This document shows, piece by piece, positions 24,675-34,477 of a stretch of 64,000 nucleotides of DNA. This DNA comes from Mycobacterium sp. 852002-51971_SCH5477799-a (GTDB lineage: Bacteria > Actinomycetota > Actinomycetes > Mycobacteriales > Mycobacteriaceae). The stretch covers positions 62,001 to 126,000 of the forward strand of contig NZ_LZIF01000063.1 of assembly GCF_001667145.1 (NCBI RefSeq), in the 5' to 3' direction. The translations under genes and the position numbers were made by a program. How positions within the stretch are numbered: position 1 is the stretch's first letter; each line of letters opens with the position of its first letter. The notes beneath the pieces are model-generated. The model was not told where the DNA came from, ran no database searches, and saw nothing but the letters and a program-made list of their open reading frames with translations.

Positions 24675-24719
24675 GGCTGACTCCTAGCTGGCCTAATCTT
24701 TGTGCTGCACGTTACACGT

Positions 24720-25781
24720 TCAGTCGAAGGCGTAAAGCGGCAGAGTCGTCGGGAGGTCCAGCGAGCTCAACAGGCCCGGGGGCGCGTCGACGACGTACGG
24801 GATCGCATTGACGACGCGCATCGCCGTCGACGCCATCGCGGCATGTCCGGCGGCGTGACCCTGGGCCGCGCCGAGCGTCATCTCGCAGTGGATGTCGGGA
24901 TCCCCTTCGATGTCGACCCGATACGTGGCGTCACAGTCCGAAGTGGGCCAATCGGGTGCGACGTCGCGCGCCATGCGGATCACGTGCTCGATCACGATGG
25001 CCTCGCGGCCATGGACCACGCCGGCCGCCCGGGTCCGCACGGCACCACAGGTGCCGGCCGCGACGGCGCCAAAGGCGACCTCGATGTCCCGGTCCGCCAG
25101 CTCACGGTCGAGCGAACCGCGTATCTCCTCCACCTCGACACCGAGTCCTTGCGCCATGAGGTGAATCGGTGCCTTCCAAGCCAATTCGATGAATCCGGGC
25201 GTCTTGAGCATCGGCTCGAAGTCCAGCGGCCGGCCGAAGCCCATCCCGTCCATCATCACGTCGGCCACCGGATAGTGATCGTTGAGCGCAACCTCGCTGG
25301 CGGTGATCCGGCGGATGCTCTTGGACTGTGTCGTCATCAGCAGCGCGAGCTGATCGGAAGCGAAGCCGGGGAAGATGCCTGAGACGTAGAACGACGCCTG
25401 GCCTGCTTTGGCCGCCGCCTCCAGCTCGTCGCGCCAGTTCGGCGCGAAGTAGGACGGCGGGTAGACGAGACTGGTGGACGACGTCGACACCACGTTGATG
25501 CCCGCCGCCAACAGGCGCACGTAGTCGGGCACCGCCGCGCCGTCGCGTTCGGGTCCGCTGGCGGCGTACACCACGCAGTCGGGCTTGAGCGCGATCAGCG
25601 CGTCGGCGTCGTTGGTGGCCGCGACGCCCATAGGCTCGCCGCCGGCCAGCTCGCCGGCGTCCTTGCCGACCTTCTCGGCTGAATACACCCACACACCAAC
25701 AAGTTTCAGGTCGGGTCGGCGGCGAATGGCCTCGATCGCGTTCGAGCCGACGCCCCCCGTCGACCACACGACAACACGCAT
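24720..25781 (-). CDS. NAD(P)-dependent dehydrogenase, dihydrodipicolinate-reductase-like (first of a pair)
   Basis: 353 aa from ATG 25781, which follows GAGGAG. The Rossmann motif is VVWSTGGVGSNAIEAI at the N-terminus; [15 protein letters not shown] and INVVSTSSTSLVYP follow the pattern of DapB-like N-terminal domains, as in 2,4-diaminopentanoate dehydrogenase-type proteins common in mycobacteria. GIFPGFASDQLALLM opens the C-terminal domain. It is paralogous to 27045-28142 (shared [14 protein letters not shown] and [10 protein letters not shown]). It sits between the two LLM genes, 10 bp after the upstream one, so the two enzymes probably work in sequence. Confidence 0.82.
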   Translation of the reverse strand: MRVVVWSTGGVGSNAIEAIRRRPDLKLVGVWVYSAEKVGKDAGELAGGEPMGVAATNDADALIALKPDCVVYAASGPERDGAAVPDYVRLLAAGINVVSTSSTSLVYPPSYFAPNWRDELEAAAKAGQASFYVSGIFPGFASDQLALLMTTQSKSIRRITASEVALNDHYPVADVMMDGMGFGRPLDFEPMLKTPGFIELAWKAPIHLMAQGLGVEVEEIRGSLDRELADRDIEVAFGAVAAGTCGAVRTRAAGVVHGREAIVIEHVIRMARDVAPDWPTSDCDATYRVDIEGDPDIHCEMTLGAAQGHAAGHAAMASTAMRVVNAIPYVVDAPPGLLSSLDLPTTLPLYAFD

Positions 25782-25791
25782 AGACAACTCC

Positions 25792-26763
25792 TCACTGATC
25801 TTTCGCAAAGGCGGCCGCGGCACGCTCGAGATAGGGCCATGCCACATCCGGAGCGACGCCGCCACAGAGCGGGTGCAACGGCAGCAGCCGGCCACCGCGC
25901 ACGTAGGCGATCGCCTCGTCGGGGGTGAAGATCCGGTACGGGCCGCTGTCCGCACGAAGCTCCGCCACGCTCTCGGCACGGGTGATGCTGGCCACCGAAT
26001 CGTCGTGCGGCCGGTAGGACGCCGCCGTCTTCGCGTCGTGCAACAGGTGTGGCCCGAGCTCCTCCCACGCCTCGTCGATGTTGTCGGCTACGAAAACCGC
26101 TGTCGGAGAGCCCGGTTGGGGAAGCTGCATCATCCCGGGTTCGTGTCCGTGCGCGCGGCACCGCTCCTCGTAGTACTCCTTCAGGCCCGGCGAGGCGGTC
26201 TGGGCGACGAACCCCAGCCCATGGCGGCCGGCCCGCCGCGCCGCGGCTTTGCTGCCGCCGGCGATCACCACCATCGGCCCGTTTGGCGATCCGCACGGTG
26301 GCGTGACGCGGACCGTCCGCCCGCGATATTCGACGGGCTCACCGCGCACCAACGGCCCGAGCACGTCCAGCATCTTGTCTGCGACCCGACCGCGGGTGCT
26401 CATGTCGACGCCGAAGTGCTCGTATTCCTCACGTCGATGTCCCACGCCGAACGCGTAGGACACCCGTCCCTTGCTGATCAGGTCCAGCACGCTGATCTCC
26501 TCGGCGAGCCGGACGGGATCCCACAATGGCAGCGGCACCGCGGCCAGCAGGATCGCCAACGTGCGTGTCCTGGCCGCTATCGCCGACGCCAGGGTGAGCG
26601 GTACCGGCAGGTGACCGTCGTCGGCACCGTGATGCTCGGAGAGCACCGCCAGCGCGGCGCCCCGCGTTTCGGCCCACTCACACATGTCGATGGCCGCGGC
26701 GTACAGATCGGTGGCGGGCGCGCCCCAATGCGGGGCGCGCATGTCGAACCTGAGCGTGAACAT
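25792..26763 (-). CDS. LLM-class F420-dependent oxidoreductase (second of a pair)
   Basis: 323 aa from ATG 26763 (MFTLRFDMRAPHWGAPATDL). It shares with the protein at 23700-24674 the opening motif, AVLSEHHGADDGHLPVPL, the RLAEEISVLDLISKGR stretch and the ending PLCGGVAPDVAWPYLERA, so the two arose by duplication. First gene of the minus-strand operon. Its promoter lies in the 281-bp divergent region shared with the reductase gene at 27045. Confidence 0.87.
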   Translation of the reverse strand: MFTLRFDMRAPHWGAPATDLYAAAIDMCEWAETRGAALAVLSEHHGADDGHLPVPLTLASAIAARTRTLAILLAAVPLPLWDPVRLAEEISVLDLISKGRVSYAFGVGHRREEYEHFGVDMSTRGRVADKMLDVLGPLVRGEPVEYRGRTVRVTPPCGSPNGPMVVIAGGSKAAARRAGRHGLGFVAQTASPGLKEYYEERCRAHGHEPGMMQLPQPGSPTAVFVADNIDEAWEELGPHLLHDAKTAASYRPHDDSVASITRAESVAELRADSGPYRIFTPDEAIAYVRGGRLLPLHPLCGGVAPDVAWPYLERAAAAFAKDQ

Positions 26764-26889
26764 CAGCGGGCGCCGCGATTGGGCGAGTTGCCCGCCTCTG
26801 AGCGACGAACGCGGACCCGAATTGTCGCTCGAAGGCGGGCAAAACACTGGTTGGCCCTCACAGCTGCACCCTAACCTAAGATTTGTTCG

Positions 26890-26913
26890 TTAAGATAGTG
26901 CCCGCTTTCTTAA
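26890..26913. promoter_or_regulatory. Palindrome between divergent LLM and reductase genes
   Basis: TTAAGA and TCTTAA form 6-bp arms around 12 nt in an AT-rich patch between the starts at 26763 and 27045. It may be an operator common to both directions. No regulator gene lies right beside it; the nearest is the TetR at 21297. Confidence 0.42.
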
Positions 26914-27044
26914 ATCCTTGACCGCACGGATTCGCGGCGGTAGTTTCCAACTCGAACGTTGAGCCGTAACGGCCATACGCCGTTGACGTAAGGGCAACGG
27001 CCGCCCCGGCTTTCGTCATGCGCGCGCAACCGAGGAGGACCAAG

Positions 27045-28142
27045 ATGACGGCTCATCGCGTGGTGGTGTGGGCGACCGGTGGCATCGGCTCGATCGCCAT
27101 CCGCGCTATTTCGCGGCGGCCCAATCTGGACCTGGTCGGCGTGTGGGTGCACTCGGAGGACAAGGTCGGCAAGGACGCGGGCGAACTGGCCGGCGGTGAG
27201 CCGATCGGCCTGAACGCCACCAATGACGCCGACGCGCTGATCGCGCTCAGGCCCGACTGCATCATCTATGCGGCAAGCGGTCCGGAGCGCGACGCGCTGG
27301 CCATTCCGGATTACGTCAAGCTGCTCGAAGCCGGGATCAACGTCGTGACCACCAGCACCACGCGATTGGTCAACCCGCACGCTTACGAGCCCGCGGAGTG
27401 GCGCGACCAGCTGGTCGCCGCGGCCAAGCAGGGCCAGGCGTCGCTGTACGCGTCGGGGATCGAACCGGGCTTCGCCGCCGACTATCTGCCGCTGGTGCTG
27501 TCCACCCAGTCGTCGTCGATCGACAAGATCCACTCCTTCGAGATCGGCCTGTACGACGACTACGGGGTTCCCGACATCATGAGCGACGCGCTGGGTTTCG
27601 GCCGTCCGCTCGACTACCAGCCCTGGATCGGCTTCCCCGGCGCCATCGCTGGCGAATGGCAAGGCCAGATCCGATTGATCGCCGACCCGTTGGGGGTCGA
27701 AGTCCAAGAAGTCCGCGAGGGTTTCGACCGCGCCGTCACCGACCGGACGCTGGAGGTCGCGATGGGCACCGTCGAGGCCGGAACCTGCGGCGCGCTGCGG
27801 ATGCAGGCGATCGGCGTGGTCGACGGCCGGGAAGCCATCGTCATCGAGCACGTCACCCGGCTCGCGCACGACGTCGCCCCCGACTGGCCCACCGGGATTG
27901 GCGATCTGTCCTACCGCGTCATGATTTCCGGCGATCCGGACATCGACTGCACCCTGGCGGCGACGTTGAAGGACCCCACCAAGGCCGGCATCGGCGGGAT
28001 GACCTCCGGGGCCGGCGCCATGGTCGCCACGGCGATGCGCGTCGTCAACGCCGTGCCGTATGTCGTTGCCGCCCAGCCGGGATTGCTGAGTTCGGTGGAT
28101 CTTCCGCTGACGATCCCGCAAAAAGCGTTTGTCGGGGGGTAG
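27045..28142 (+). CDS. NAD(P)-dependent dehydrogenase, dihydrodipicolinate-reductase-like (second of a pair)
   Basis: 365 aa from ATG 27045 after GAGGAGG. It has the same Rossmann start ([20 protein letters not shown]) and the same inner motifs as the protein at 24720-25781, but faces the other way. [18 protein letters not shown] marks the start of the second domain. It closes a mirrored gene set of two LLM oxidoreductases and two reductases. The next gene, an aminotransferase, begins 23 bp downstream and may be read through, though it belongs to the conserved backbone. Confidence 0.82.
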   Translation: MTAHRVVVWATGGIGSIAIRAISRRPNLDLVGVWVHSEDKVGKDAGELAGGEPIGLNATNDADALIALRPDCIIYAASGPERDALAIPDYVKLLEAGINVVTTSTTRLVNPHAYEPAEWRDQLVAAAKQGQASLYASGIEPGFAADYLPLVLSTQSSSIDKIHSFEIGLYDDYGVPDIMSDALGFGRPLDYQPWIGFPGAIAGEWQGQIRLIADPLGVEVQEVREGFDRAVTDRTLEVAMGTVEAGTCGALRMQAIGVVDGREAIVIEHVTRLAHDVAPDWPTGIGDLSYRVMISGDPDIDCTLAATLKDPTKAGIGGMTSGAGAMVATAMRVVNAVPYVVAAQPGLLSSVDLPLTIPQKAFVGG

Positions 28143-28165
28143 GCCGCGCCGGTTACTCTGCGGGC

Positions 28166-29371
28166 GTGACGGTTAATCCGCTCGAGGAATTGACGCTGCA
28201 GCAACTCCGGCGTCGCACCAGCATGAAATGGGGCGCGCACCCGGCCGACGTCCTGCCGCTGTGGGTCGCCGAGATGGACGTCAACCTGGCACCGACAGTG
28301 GCCGAAGCGCTGCGGAAAGCCATCGACGACGGCGACACCGGTTATCCCTGCGGACACGCGCTGGCGGAAGCCGTCAGCGAATTCGCGGCGCGGCATTGGC
28401 GGTGGCATGACCTCGACGTGAGCCGCACCGCGCTGGTTCCCGATGTCATGCTCGGGGCGGTCGAGGTGCTGCGCCTGCTCACCGATCGTGGTGACGCCGT
28501 CGTCGTCAACCCGCCGGTCTATGCGCCGTTCTACGCATTCGTGTCACACGACGGCCGCCGCGTCATCGAGGCCCCCCTGGCCGATGGGCGAATTGACTTG
28601 AACGCCTTGGAGAATGCCTTCGTTTCGGCGCGCGCGGAAGCAGGAAAGGACACGAAGGTCGCCTATCTGTTGTGCAATCCGCACAACCCGACCGGAGCGG
28701 TCCACACCAGCGATGAACTCCGCGCGGTCGCCGAGCTCGCCCGGCGGTTCCGCGTGCGGGTGGTGTCCGACGAGATTCACGCCCCGATCATTCTGCCGGG
28801 ATCGCGATTCATCCCCTTCCTCACCGTCCCGGGGGCCGAGAACGCCTTCGCCTTGATATCGGCGTCGAAGGCCTGGAATCTGTCCGGCCTGAAGGCGGCG
28901 CTGGCCATCGCCGGACCGGAGGCCGCCGCCGACCTGAACCGGATGCCGGAGGAGGTCGGTCACGGACCCAGCCACCTCGGCATCATCGCCCACGCCGAGG
29001 CGTTCCGGAGCGGCAGCGACTGGCTCGACGCGACCCTGCGAGGCCTGAACGAGAACCGGGCGCTGCTGGGCGAGCTGGTCGCCGAGCACCTTCCCGGCGT
29101 GAAATACCAATGGCCGCAAGGCACTTACCTGGCGTGGCTCGATTGCCGGGAGCTCGGTTTCGACGAAGGAGTCGCCGATGGTCTTGCGGTGGTTGCCGAC
29201 CTATCCGGCCCGGCCCGCTGGTTTCTCGACCACGCGCGGGTGGCGCTCAGCTCCGGTCATGTGTTCGGAACCGGCGGAACCGGACATGTGCGCTTGAACT
29301 TCGCCACCTCGCGAGCGATTCTCACCGAGGCGGTCTCGCGCATGGGCCGGGCCCTGGCCGACGCCCAATAG
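28166..29371 (+). CDS. PLP-dependent aminotransferase / cystathionine beta-lyase, PatB/MalY type
   Basis: 401 aa from GTG 28166. Fold-type I PLP enzyme: [18 protein letters not shown] at the N-terminus, [10 protein letters not shown] with the PLP-contacting asparagine, [10 protein letters not shown], and the Schiff-base lysine in [12 protein letters not shown]. The family cleaves C-S bonds of cystathionine or acts as aminotransferase. It matches Rv2294 in type and in the conserved gene order, although here some 14 kb of other genes lie between it and the Rv2293c-like gene. Confidence 0.88.
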   Translation: MTVNPLEELTLQQLRRRTSMKWGAHPADVLPLWVAEMDVNLAPTVAEALRKAIDDGDTGYPCGHALAEAVSEFAARHWRWHDLDVSRTALVPDVMLGAVEVLRLLTDRGDAVVVNPPVYAPFYAFVSHDGRRVIEAPLADGRIDLNALENAFVSARAEAGKDTKVAYLLCNPHNPTGAVHTSDELRAVAELARRFRVRVVSDEIHAPIILPGSRFIPFLTVPGAENAFALISASKAWNLSGLKAALAIAGPEAAADLNRMPEEVGHGPSHLGIIAHAEAFRSGSDWLDATLRGLNENRALLGELVAEHLPGVKYQWPQGTYLAWLDCRELGFDEGVADGLAVVADLSGPARWFLDHARVALSSGHVFGTGGTGHVRLNFATSRAILTEAVSRMGRALADAQ

Positions 29372-29401
29372 TGGACCGACGCCGGGCGCAGCGGTTGTCG
29401 G

Positions 29402-30130
29402 CTACGCGGAGACCTCCTCGGCGCCCCGGCCCAAGTTGCGGAACCCTTGTGCGGGCTCCTTCATGCCGAGCGTGAAGGGCAGGGCGTCGAACTCGAACCT
29501 CGTCGTCGCGCCGAGCCGGCGCAAAAAGCTGCGCCGCGGCGGCGCGACGGGCACCTGTAACGCCGCAAGGTCGATGTAGTGCGTCGACGTTTCTCCGATT
29601 CCGTCGAAGGCGTGCACCAGCGGCACGCACAGTTCGCGCATCGGCTCGTCGAGGCATGCCGCGACGGGATCGGTCATCAGTACGTACTCGGCAACCGGCA
29701 CCATGTTTTTCAGCATCCGGTGCACCAGAATGACGTCGAAGCCGGCAAGTTCGACATGGCGCTTCACCTTCTGATCCGCCACCTCTCCCACGTGCACGAC
29801 GAACTTGAGCGACAACTTGTCCAACTGTTCGCAACTCGCGCACTCGCAGGCGATGTCGTTTTTCATCTGCTCGCGCCGCTCCAGGAACGACGCGCGCATT
29901 CGTGACAGCCGCTCGCACACCACCACTTTGGCGTGACTGTCCGGCGCACAGAAGAAGGCGGCGTCACCCTCGAGTTTGGCCAGCTTCAAACCCTTGCCGG
30001 CATTGATCACCGCCTCCAACAGGGCGGCAACCGTCAGCTGCGCATGGGCAAGGTGCGTCCGATTCCACTGCATGTAATGCGTGTATCCACCGATGTCGGC
30101 TATGAGCAGAACTACGCGCCGAATTGCCAT
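29402..30130 (-). CDS. DUF2652-type protein with a cyclase-like N-terminus
   Basis: 242 aa. The opening [20 protein letters not shown], with [10 protein letters not shown] some 50 residues on, resembles the metal-binding segments of class III nucleotide cyclases, and the chain matches DUF2652 proteins. Two C-x-C/C-x2-C groups follow (CECASC, residues about 95-100), which could bind a metal. The catalytic asparagine/arginine pair of true cyclases is not visible, so enzymatic cyclase activity is doubtful. Divergent from dmbB, 111 bp apart. Confidence 0.68.
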   Translation of the reverse strand: MAIRRVVLLIADIGGYTHYMQWNRTHLAHAQLTVAALLEAVINAGKGLKLAKLEGDAAFFCAPDSHAKVVVCERLSRMRASFLERREQMKNDIACECASCEQLDKLSLKFVVHVGEVADQKVKRHVELAGFDVILVHRMLKNMVPVAEYVLMTDPVAACLDEPMRELCVPLVHAFDGIGETSTHYIDLAALQVPVAPPRRSFLRRLGATTRFEFDALPFTLGMKEPAQGFRNLGRGAEEVSA

Positions 30131-30241
30131 GAATAAGTGAGTTTAGTAGGCCACGGTGCCCGGCTCAATGAATCTGCTACTAGACGAACTCGCGTCGGCG
30201 CGAGAGGCTTACAGAGGTGCCGGTTCACCGGAGGAGCTGAT

Positions 30242-31147
30242 ATGCATGTGCTGCGAACCCCGGACTCCCGATTCGAAAACTTGGAGGACTATCCGTTCGT
30301 TGGGCACTACCTTGACGTAACCGCAAGCGACAGCCGGCCGCTTCGGATGCACTACCTCGACGAGGGCACGGTCGAAGGGCCACCGATCGTCCTGCTGCAC
30401 GGCGAGCCCACGTGGAGCTACCTTTACCGGACGATGATCCCGCCTCTGACCGACGCCGGGAACCGCGTGCTCGCGCCCGATCTGATCGGTTTCGGCCGTT
30501 CGGACAAGCCCAGCCGGATCGAGGATTACACCTACCAGCGGCACGTGGAGTGGATGGTCTCGTGGTTCGAGCATCTCAACCTCAGGGACGTCACGTTGTT
30601 CGTGCAGGACTGGGGATCGCTGATCGGACTGCGTATCGCCGCCGAGCAGTCCGACCGGGTCGGACGACTGGTGGTGGCCAATGGTTTCCTGCCCACGGCA
30701 CAACGGCGCACCCCGCCCGCTTTTTACGCCTGGCGTGCCTTCGCGCGCTACTCCCCCGTCCTGCCCGCGGGCCGCATCGTCAGCGCCGGGACTGTTCGCC
30801 GAGTGCCGTCGAAAGTGCGGGCCGGCTACGACGCGCCCTTCCCGGACAAGACGTATCAAGCCGGGGCCCGAGCGTTCCCCCAGTTGGTGCCCACCTCGCC
30901 CGCGGACCCGGCGATTCCGGCCAACCGAAAAGCATGGGATGCCCTCGGTCGCTGGGAAAAGCCGTTCCTCGCCCTCTTCGGAGCCCGCGATCCCATCCTC
31001 GGACAGGCCGACAGGGCCCTGATCAAGCACATTCCGGGCGCCGCGGGACAGCCACACGCCCGCATCAACGCCAGCCACTTCATCCAAGAGGACCGCGGCC
31101 CCGAACTGGCCGAGCGGATCCAGTCGTGGCAACAGGCCTGGCTCTGA
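30242..31147 (+). CDS. dmbB: Haloalkane dehalogenase, DmbB type
   Basis: 301 aa from ATG 30242 after CGGAGGAG. Alpha/beta hydrolase with [11 protein letters not shown] oxyanion region and nucleophile D123 followed by halide-binding W124 in VQDWGSLIG, as in subfamily I haloalkane dehalogenases. FGARDPILG and SHFIQED supply the acid and histidine. Close in sequence and length to M. tuberculosis DmbB (Rv2296). It turns haloalkanes into alcohols; the natural substrate is unknown. An in-frame start at 30137 is open but not supported by the family. Confidence 0.9.
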   Translation: MHVLRTPDSRFENLEDYPFVGHYLDVTASDSRPLRMHYLDEGTVEGPPIVLLHGEPTWSYLYRTMIPPLTDAGNRVLAPDLIGFGRSDKPSRIEDYTYQRHVEWMVSWFEHLNLRDVTLFVQDWGSLIGLRIAAEQSDRVGRLVVANGFLPTAQRRTPPAFYAWRAFARYSPVLPAGRIVSAGTVRRVPSKVRAGYDAPFPDKTYQAGARAFPQLVPTSPADPAIPANRKAWDALGRWEKPFLALFGARDPILGQADRALIKHIPGAAGQPHARINASHFIQEDRGPELAERIQSWQQAWL

Positions 31148-31154
31148 GCGAAGG

Positions 31155-31530
31155 TCAGCGGGTGTTGACCAGCCGCACCAACCCGCGCATGGCCGCCCTG
31201 TCGGCGGTGTGACGCGCTCTATCGAGGGCCGAGCCGGGCTTGGGCGGCGAGGCGGAGCCGAGCCGCGGGAACAACGCGAGCGCCGCGTCGCGGTCGTTCG
31301 CCGCGCGGGCATCCGGTCGCAGGCCCGAGTAGGTCTCCAGGCCGGCGGCGCCCGGCGTCGACACCGAAAGTATGGCGGCGGCGACGTTCAGTTCCGCCAT
31401 GGTCTGCAACGACCCTCCGGGCTCTAGGCGGGCAGCTCCCTGCCGCCGGCCTCATCAATCCTGGCTTTTCGCAGCAGGTCTCGATAGAACGACGGGATGG
31501 CGTGATGATGAGTGTCGATCCGCAACAATG
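31155..31530 (-). pseudogene. Broken amidohydrolase-2 gene
   Basis: Two minus-strand pieces read as the N-terminal part of an amidohydrolase. RIDTHHHAIPSFYRDLLRKA with the metal-binding H-x-H lies at about 31527-31425, and MAELNVAAAILSVSTPG lies in another frame below 31409. Where they meet, a TAG (31424-31426) stands where the family has tryptophan (the LPAW step), and one base is missing in the following ten codons. After STPG the sequence no longer follows the family and ends soon. At least two inactivating changes plus a large deletion make this a decayed gene. Confidence 0.68.
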
Positions 31531-31663
31531 TTGCCTGCTCCTTGGAGAGACCGCTGCCGACTCGACGAACCCCCGGCGCGACATATCGGAATATCCTGCC
31601 AGAAACGCAGTTCGAACGGTTAACGCGCTCGGCCATGCGTCGCCGCTCGACCGGGCGGTGACT

Positions 31664-32398
31664 TCAGCGGGTAACCGCGAGTACGGCTTCCGCCAGTTCG
31701 GTCCGGCACACCACAAGGTCCGGCAACTTCGGGTCGGGCTGGTTGTACGCCAATGCGGACCCGTCGATGCGAGAGGTGTGCAACCCCGCGGCCCGGGCCA
31801 CCGCCACCGGCGCGGCGGAGTCCCATTCGAATTGACCGCCGGCATGTACGTACACATCGGACAGCCCTTGGACGATCGAGGCGACCTTGGCTCCGGCGGA
31901 ACCCATTTCGACTAGAACGCCGTCCAGCGCATCCCGCACGTTCAAGGCGATTGCGGGTGGACGAGTACGCGACACCACGATGCGTGGCTTGCCCGGCACG
32001 GCAGGAGGCGAATCTATGTCGGGAGTTCCCAGTGTGATGCCCTGGGCCGGTAGCGCCACTGCGCCGGCGACCAGCTCACCGGACTGCCAGAGTGCGACGT
32101 GCACCGCCCAGTCGTCGCGTCCAAGCTCGGAGAATTCCCGCGTGCCATCGAGCGGATCGACGATCCAGACGCGGTCCGAGCGCAATCGAACCGGGTCATC
32201 GGCGCCCTCTTCGGACAGCACCGCATCTTCGGGTCGCTCTGCGTCAAGGGCCTCCATGAGGAAGTCGTGGGATCGCTTGTCTCCCGCGGCTTTTCGGTGC
32301 GCGGCTGCCGCGTCGGCGAATTCTTCTCGAACCCCGAGCAGCAGCTGACCTGCCTTGGTGGCCAACCGCGCGGCCAGATCATGGTCATTCATCGGCAA
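31664..32398 (-). CDS. CysQ-like inositol monophosphatase-family phosphatase
   Basis: 244 aa, Li+-sensitive phosphatase family. Metal-site motifs are AVLSEEGADD, WIVDPLDGTREFSE, and FEWDSAAP, with GSAGAKVASIV between. It resembles M. tuberculosis CysQ (Rv2131c), which dephosphorylates PAP/PAPS, but differs enough to be a paralog. It could remove 3'-phosphoadenosine phosphate made during sulfation. Flanked by a decayed amidohydrolase gene and, divergently, by an exported hypothetical protein. Confidence 0.85.
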   Translation of the reverse strand: MPMNDHDLAARLATKAGQLLLGVREEFADAAAAHRKAAGDKRSHDFLMEALDAERPEDAVLSEEGADDPVRLRSDRVWIVDPLDGTREFSELGRDDWAVHVALWQSGELVAGAVALPAQGITLGTPDIDSPPAVPGKPRIVVSRTRPPAIALNVRDALDGVLVEMGSAGAKVASIVQGLSDVYVHAGGQFEWDSAAPVAVARAAGLHTSRIDGSALAYNQPDPKLPDLVVCRTELAEAVLAVTR

Positions 32399-32529
32399 CT
32401 CCGGGAACCCTCAAAATGTTGGTAGTGATGACCAACTTTACCCTGTCTTGCCGTTTCGCGGTCACCACCCCAGCGGAAAATTTCATCCGTAATCTGGTGA
32501 CCGTGAGCGGCAACGCCAACGTTTCCTTG

Positions 32530-33129
32530 ATGAGGCGGTTGCGGCACACCTCGCGGGGGCGTGTGATCGGGGTCGCCATCGTGGTGGCCGTGGTGCTGGT
32601 CGGGGTCCTCATCGTGGTGGGCGTGCAGCTGACCCACGGCCAGCAGGGCGCGACGGCGCCCGGCACTTCGCCGTCGCCCGCGGCGCCGGAGAGCTTCGCC
32701 ATTCCCGGCTGCTACAACCCGTCCGTTCCGCCGGTCGCGCGCCCGAAGCGGCTCAACGTGTTGGGCTGCGCCAGTGTGGCGGTTGCGCTGCAGGACATGT
32801 CGTGGAGTTCGTGGGGACCGCAGGGCGCCGACGGGACCGGCACGGCGTTGTTCAAGCTCTGTGATCCGAATTGCGCGGCGGGATCTCAGCTGACCGAGCC
32901 GGTGATCGTGCACGCCTGGAATCCACAGCCGCCGCGGCGCGAGGCCATCTGCCAGGTCGGCTTGCAGATTTTCGCCGACATGATCCTGGCCTTCCCCAAA
33001 GGCGTTCCACCACCGAACGTGCAGAAAATGAACACCCTGTACAACGGAAAGCCGGCCGTGCATTTCGCCAACTACTCAAGTGGCGACACGGGCGGCACTC
33101 AATTCATCGGCTACACATTCTGTAACTAG
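32530..33129 (+). CDS. Membrane-anchored exported protein, unknown function
   Basis: About 199 aa from ATG 32530; starts at 32416 or 32503 in the same frame are possible and none has a clear ribosome-binding site. A basic N-terminus (MRRLRHTSRGR) is followed by a strongly hydrophobic helix (VIGVAIVVAVVLVGVLIVVG), a Pro/Ser/Ala-rich stretch, and an outer domain with about six cysteines (IPGCYNP, NVLGCASV, LCDPNCAAG, EAICQVG, YTFCN) that probably form disulfides. No known domain. Likely anchored with its C-terminus outside the membrane. Confidence 0.65.
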   Translation: MRRLRHTSRGRVIGVAIVVAVVLVGVLIVVGVQLTHGQQGATAPGTSPSPAAPESFAIPGCYNPSVPPVARPKRLNVLGCASVAVALQDMSWSSWGPQGADGTGTALFKLCDPNCAAGSQLTEPVIVHAWNPQPPRREAICQVGLQIFADMILAFPKGVPPPNVQKMNTLYNGKPAVHFANYSSGDTGGTQFIGYTFCN

Positions 33130-33154
33130 CGGGTGCGAACTGTCTTGCGGTGGC

Positions 33155-34330
33155 TCACACCTCGATGACGACAGCGCCACCCTGGCCGCCGCCGGCACAC
33201 ATGGCCGCGACACCGATGCCGCCGCCTCGCCGGGCTAGCTCGTAGGCCAACGTGGTCACCATGCGCGCACCGGAGGCCGCGATCGGGTGCCCCAGGCTGC
33301 AGCCGCTACCGGAAAAGTTCACCTTCTCCTCGTCGATGCCGTATTCGCGGCACGCCGCGATGGGCACGGAAGCGAAAGCCTCGTTGATCTCCCACAGCGC
33401 GACGTCCTCGGGCGTCAGGCCGGCCCGCTGCAACACCTTCCCGATGACCTTGACGGCGCCGAGGCCGCAGTCGCGGGCCGGTACGCCCGCGGCGGCCCAG
33501 GCCCTGACCGTGCCCATCACGTTGAGCTTCTCGGCCTGGGCGTAGTCGCTGTCGACGAGCGCGACGGCGGCCGCGGCGTCGTTGGTGCCGCTACTGTTGC
33601 CCGCCGTAATCGAAAAGCCCTCGATCTCGGGGTGCAGGACCTTGAGGCCGGCCAGCTTCTCGACAGTGCTGTCGCGACGCGGATGCTCGTCCACGGCGAA
33701 CTCGGTGACCGAGCCATCGAACTGGGTGATCTTCAGCGGCAGGATCTCATCGGCGAACTTGCCGGCGTCTTGGGCCGCGACGGCGCGCTGATGCGAGCGG
33801 GCCGCCCATGCGTCCATCTCCTCGCGGGTGATGCCGACCGCCTGCGCGGTATTCCAGCCCACGGTGATCGACATGTCCTTGGCCGGCGCATCCGGAGTCT
33901 CCACGTGCGTCGGCGGCATCCAGCGCTCCTCGAACTTCAGCTCGGGGCCGGGAATCCGCCAGTTGGTCAGCGGCGTCATCGATAGCGACTGCACGCCGCC
34001 CGCGATGAGGACGCGCTCCATGCCGGAACCGATCTGCGCCGCGGCGTTGCCGATGGCCGTGAGGCTACCCGCGCAGTGCCGGTTGACCGACTGCCCGGGA
34101 ACGTGTTCCAGGCCCGTCGCAGTCGCCGCATAACGCGCCAAATCGCCGCCACCGTAATGCGATTCGGCGAAGATGATGTCGTCGATGTGTGCGGGGTCGA
34201 CGCCCGACCTGCGGACGACCTCGGGAAGCACCGCGGTGATCAGGGTCTCGGGCGGCGTGTTGACCAGCGTCCCCTTGAACGAACGGCCTATTGCGGTCCG
34301 GACGGCTCCGACAATGACGGGTGTTCCCAT
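33155..34330 (-). CDS. Acetyl-CoA acetyltransferase / 3-ketoacyl-CoA thiolase
   Basis: Thiolase of 391 aa. The acyl-carrying cysteine is C86 in VNRHCAGSLTAIG; NEAFA, GCSLGHPIAASGAR and the second catalytic cysteine in CAGGGQGG complete the active site. It cleaves 3-ketoacyl-CoA with CoA in fatty-acid or sterol side-chain breakdown. The FadA number cannot be set. Divergent from an alcohol dehydrogenase gene with 147 bp in between, which holds an AT-rich promoter region. Confidence 0.9.
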   Translation of the reverse strand: MGTPVIVGAVRTAIGRSFKGTLVNTPPETLITAVLPEVVRRSGVDPAHIDDIIFAESHYGGGDLARYAATATGLEHVPGQSVNRHCAGSLTAIGNAAAQIGSGMERVLIAGGVQSLSMTPLTNWRIPGPELKFEERWMPPTHVETPDAPAKDMSITVGWNTAQAVGITREEMDAWAARSHQRAVAAQDAGKFADEILPLKITQFDGSVTEFAVDEHPRRDSTVEKLAGLKVLHPEIEGFSITAGNSSGTNDAAAAVALVDSDYAQAEKLNVMGTVRAWAAAGVPARDCGLGAVKVIGKVLQRAGLTPEDVALWEINEAFASVPIAACREYGIDEEKVNFSGSGCSLGHPIAASGARMVTTLAYELARRGGGIGVAAMCAGGGQGGAVVIEV

Positions 34331-34378
34331 GTTCTCAACCTCGTTGTTGTGGGCGCTCAGACGCCGCGAATCGTATCA

Positions 34379-34389
34379 AATACTGTATT
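34379..34389. promoter_or_regulatory. Short AT-rich palindrome between thiolase and alcohol dehydrogenase genes
   Basis: AATACTGTATT is a perfect 11-bp palindrome in the only AT-rich patch of the divergent region, and a TTGACA-like hexamer overlaps its right end. It may be part of a promoter or an operator. Confidence 0.3.
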
Positions 34390-34477
34390 GACAATAGTAA
34401 TGGTCTAAGTTCAGGAGGCCGGCTCCTGTGACGGCGCTAACAATTAAGCGGTTCGGGTAAACACGGAGGCCAATCCG

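Noticed and set aside
24720..25979. N-terminal extension of the first DapB-like reductase to 25979
   Set aside because: It would overlap the LLM gene by about 190 bp; the Rossmann motif and GAGGAG box set the start at 25781.
14324..28165. Genomic island with attachment sites
   Set aside because: No tRNA, integrase, transposase or direct repeat was found at either edge, so only an accessory block can be claimed.
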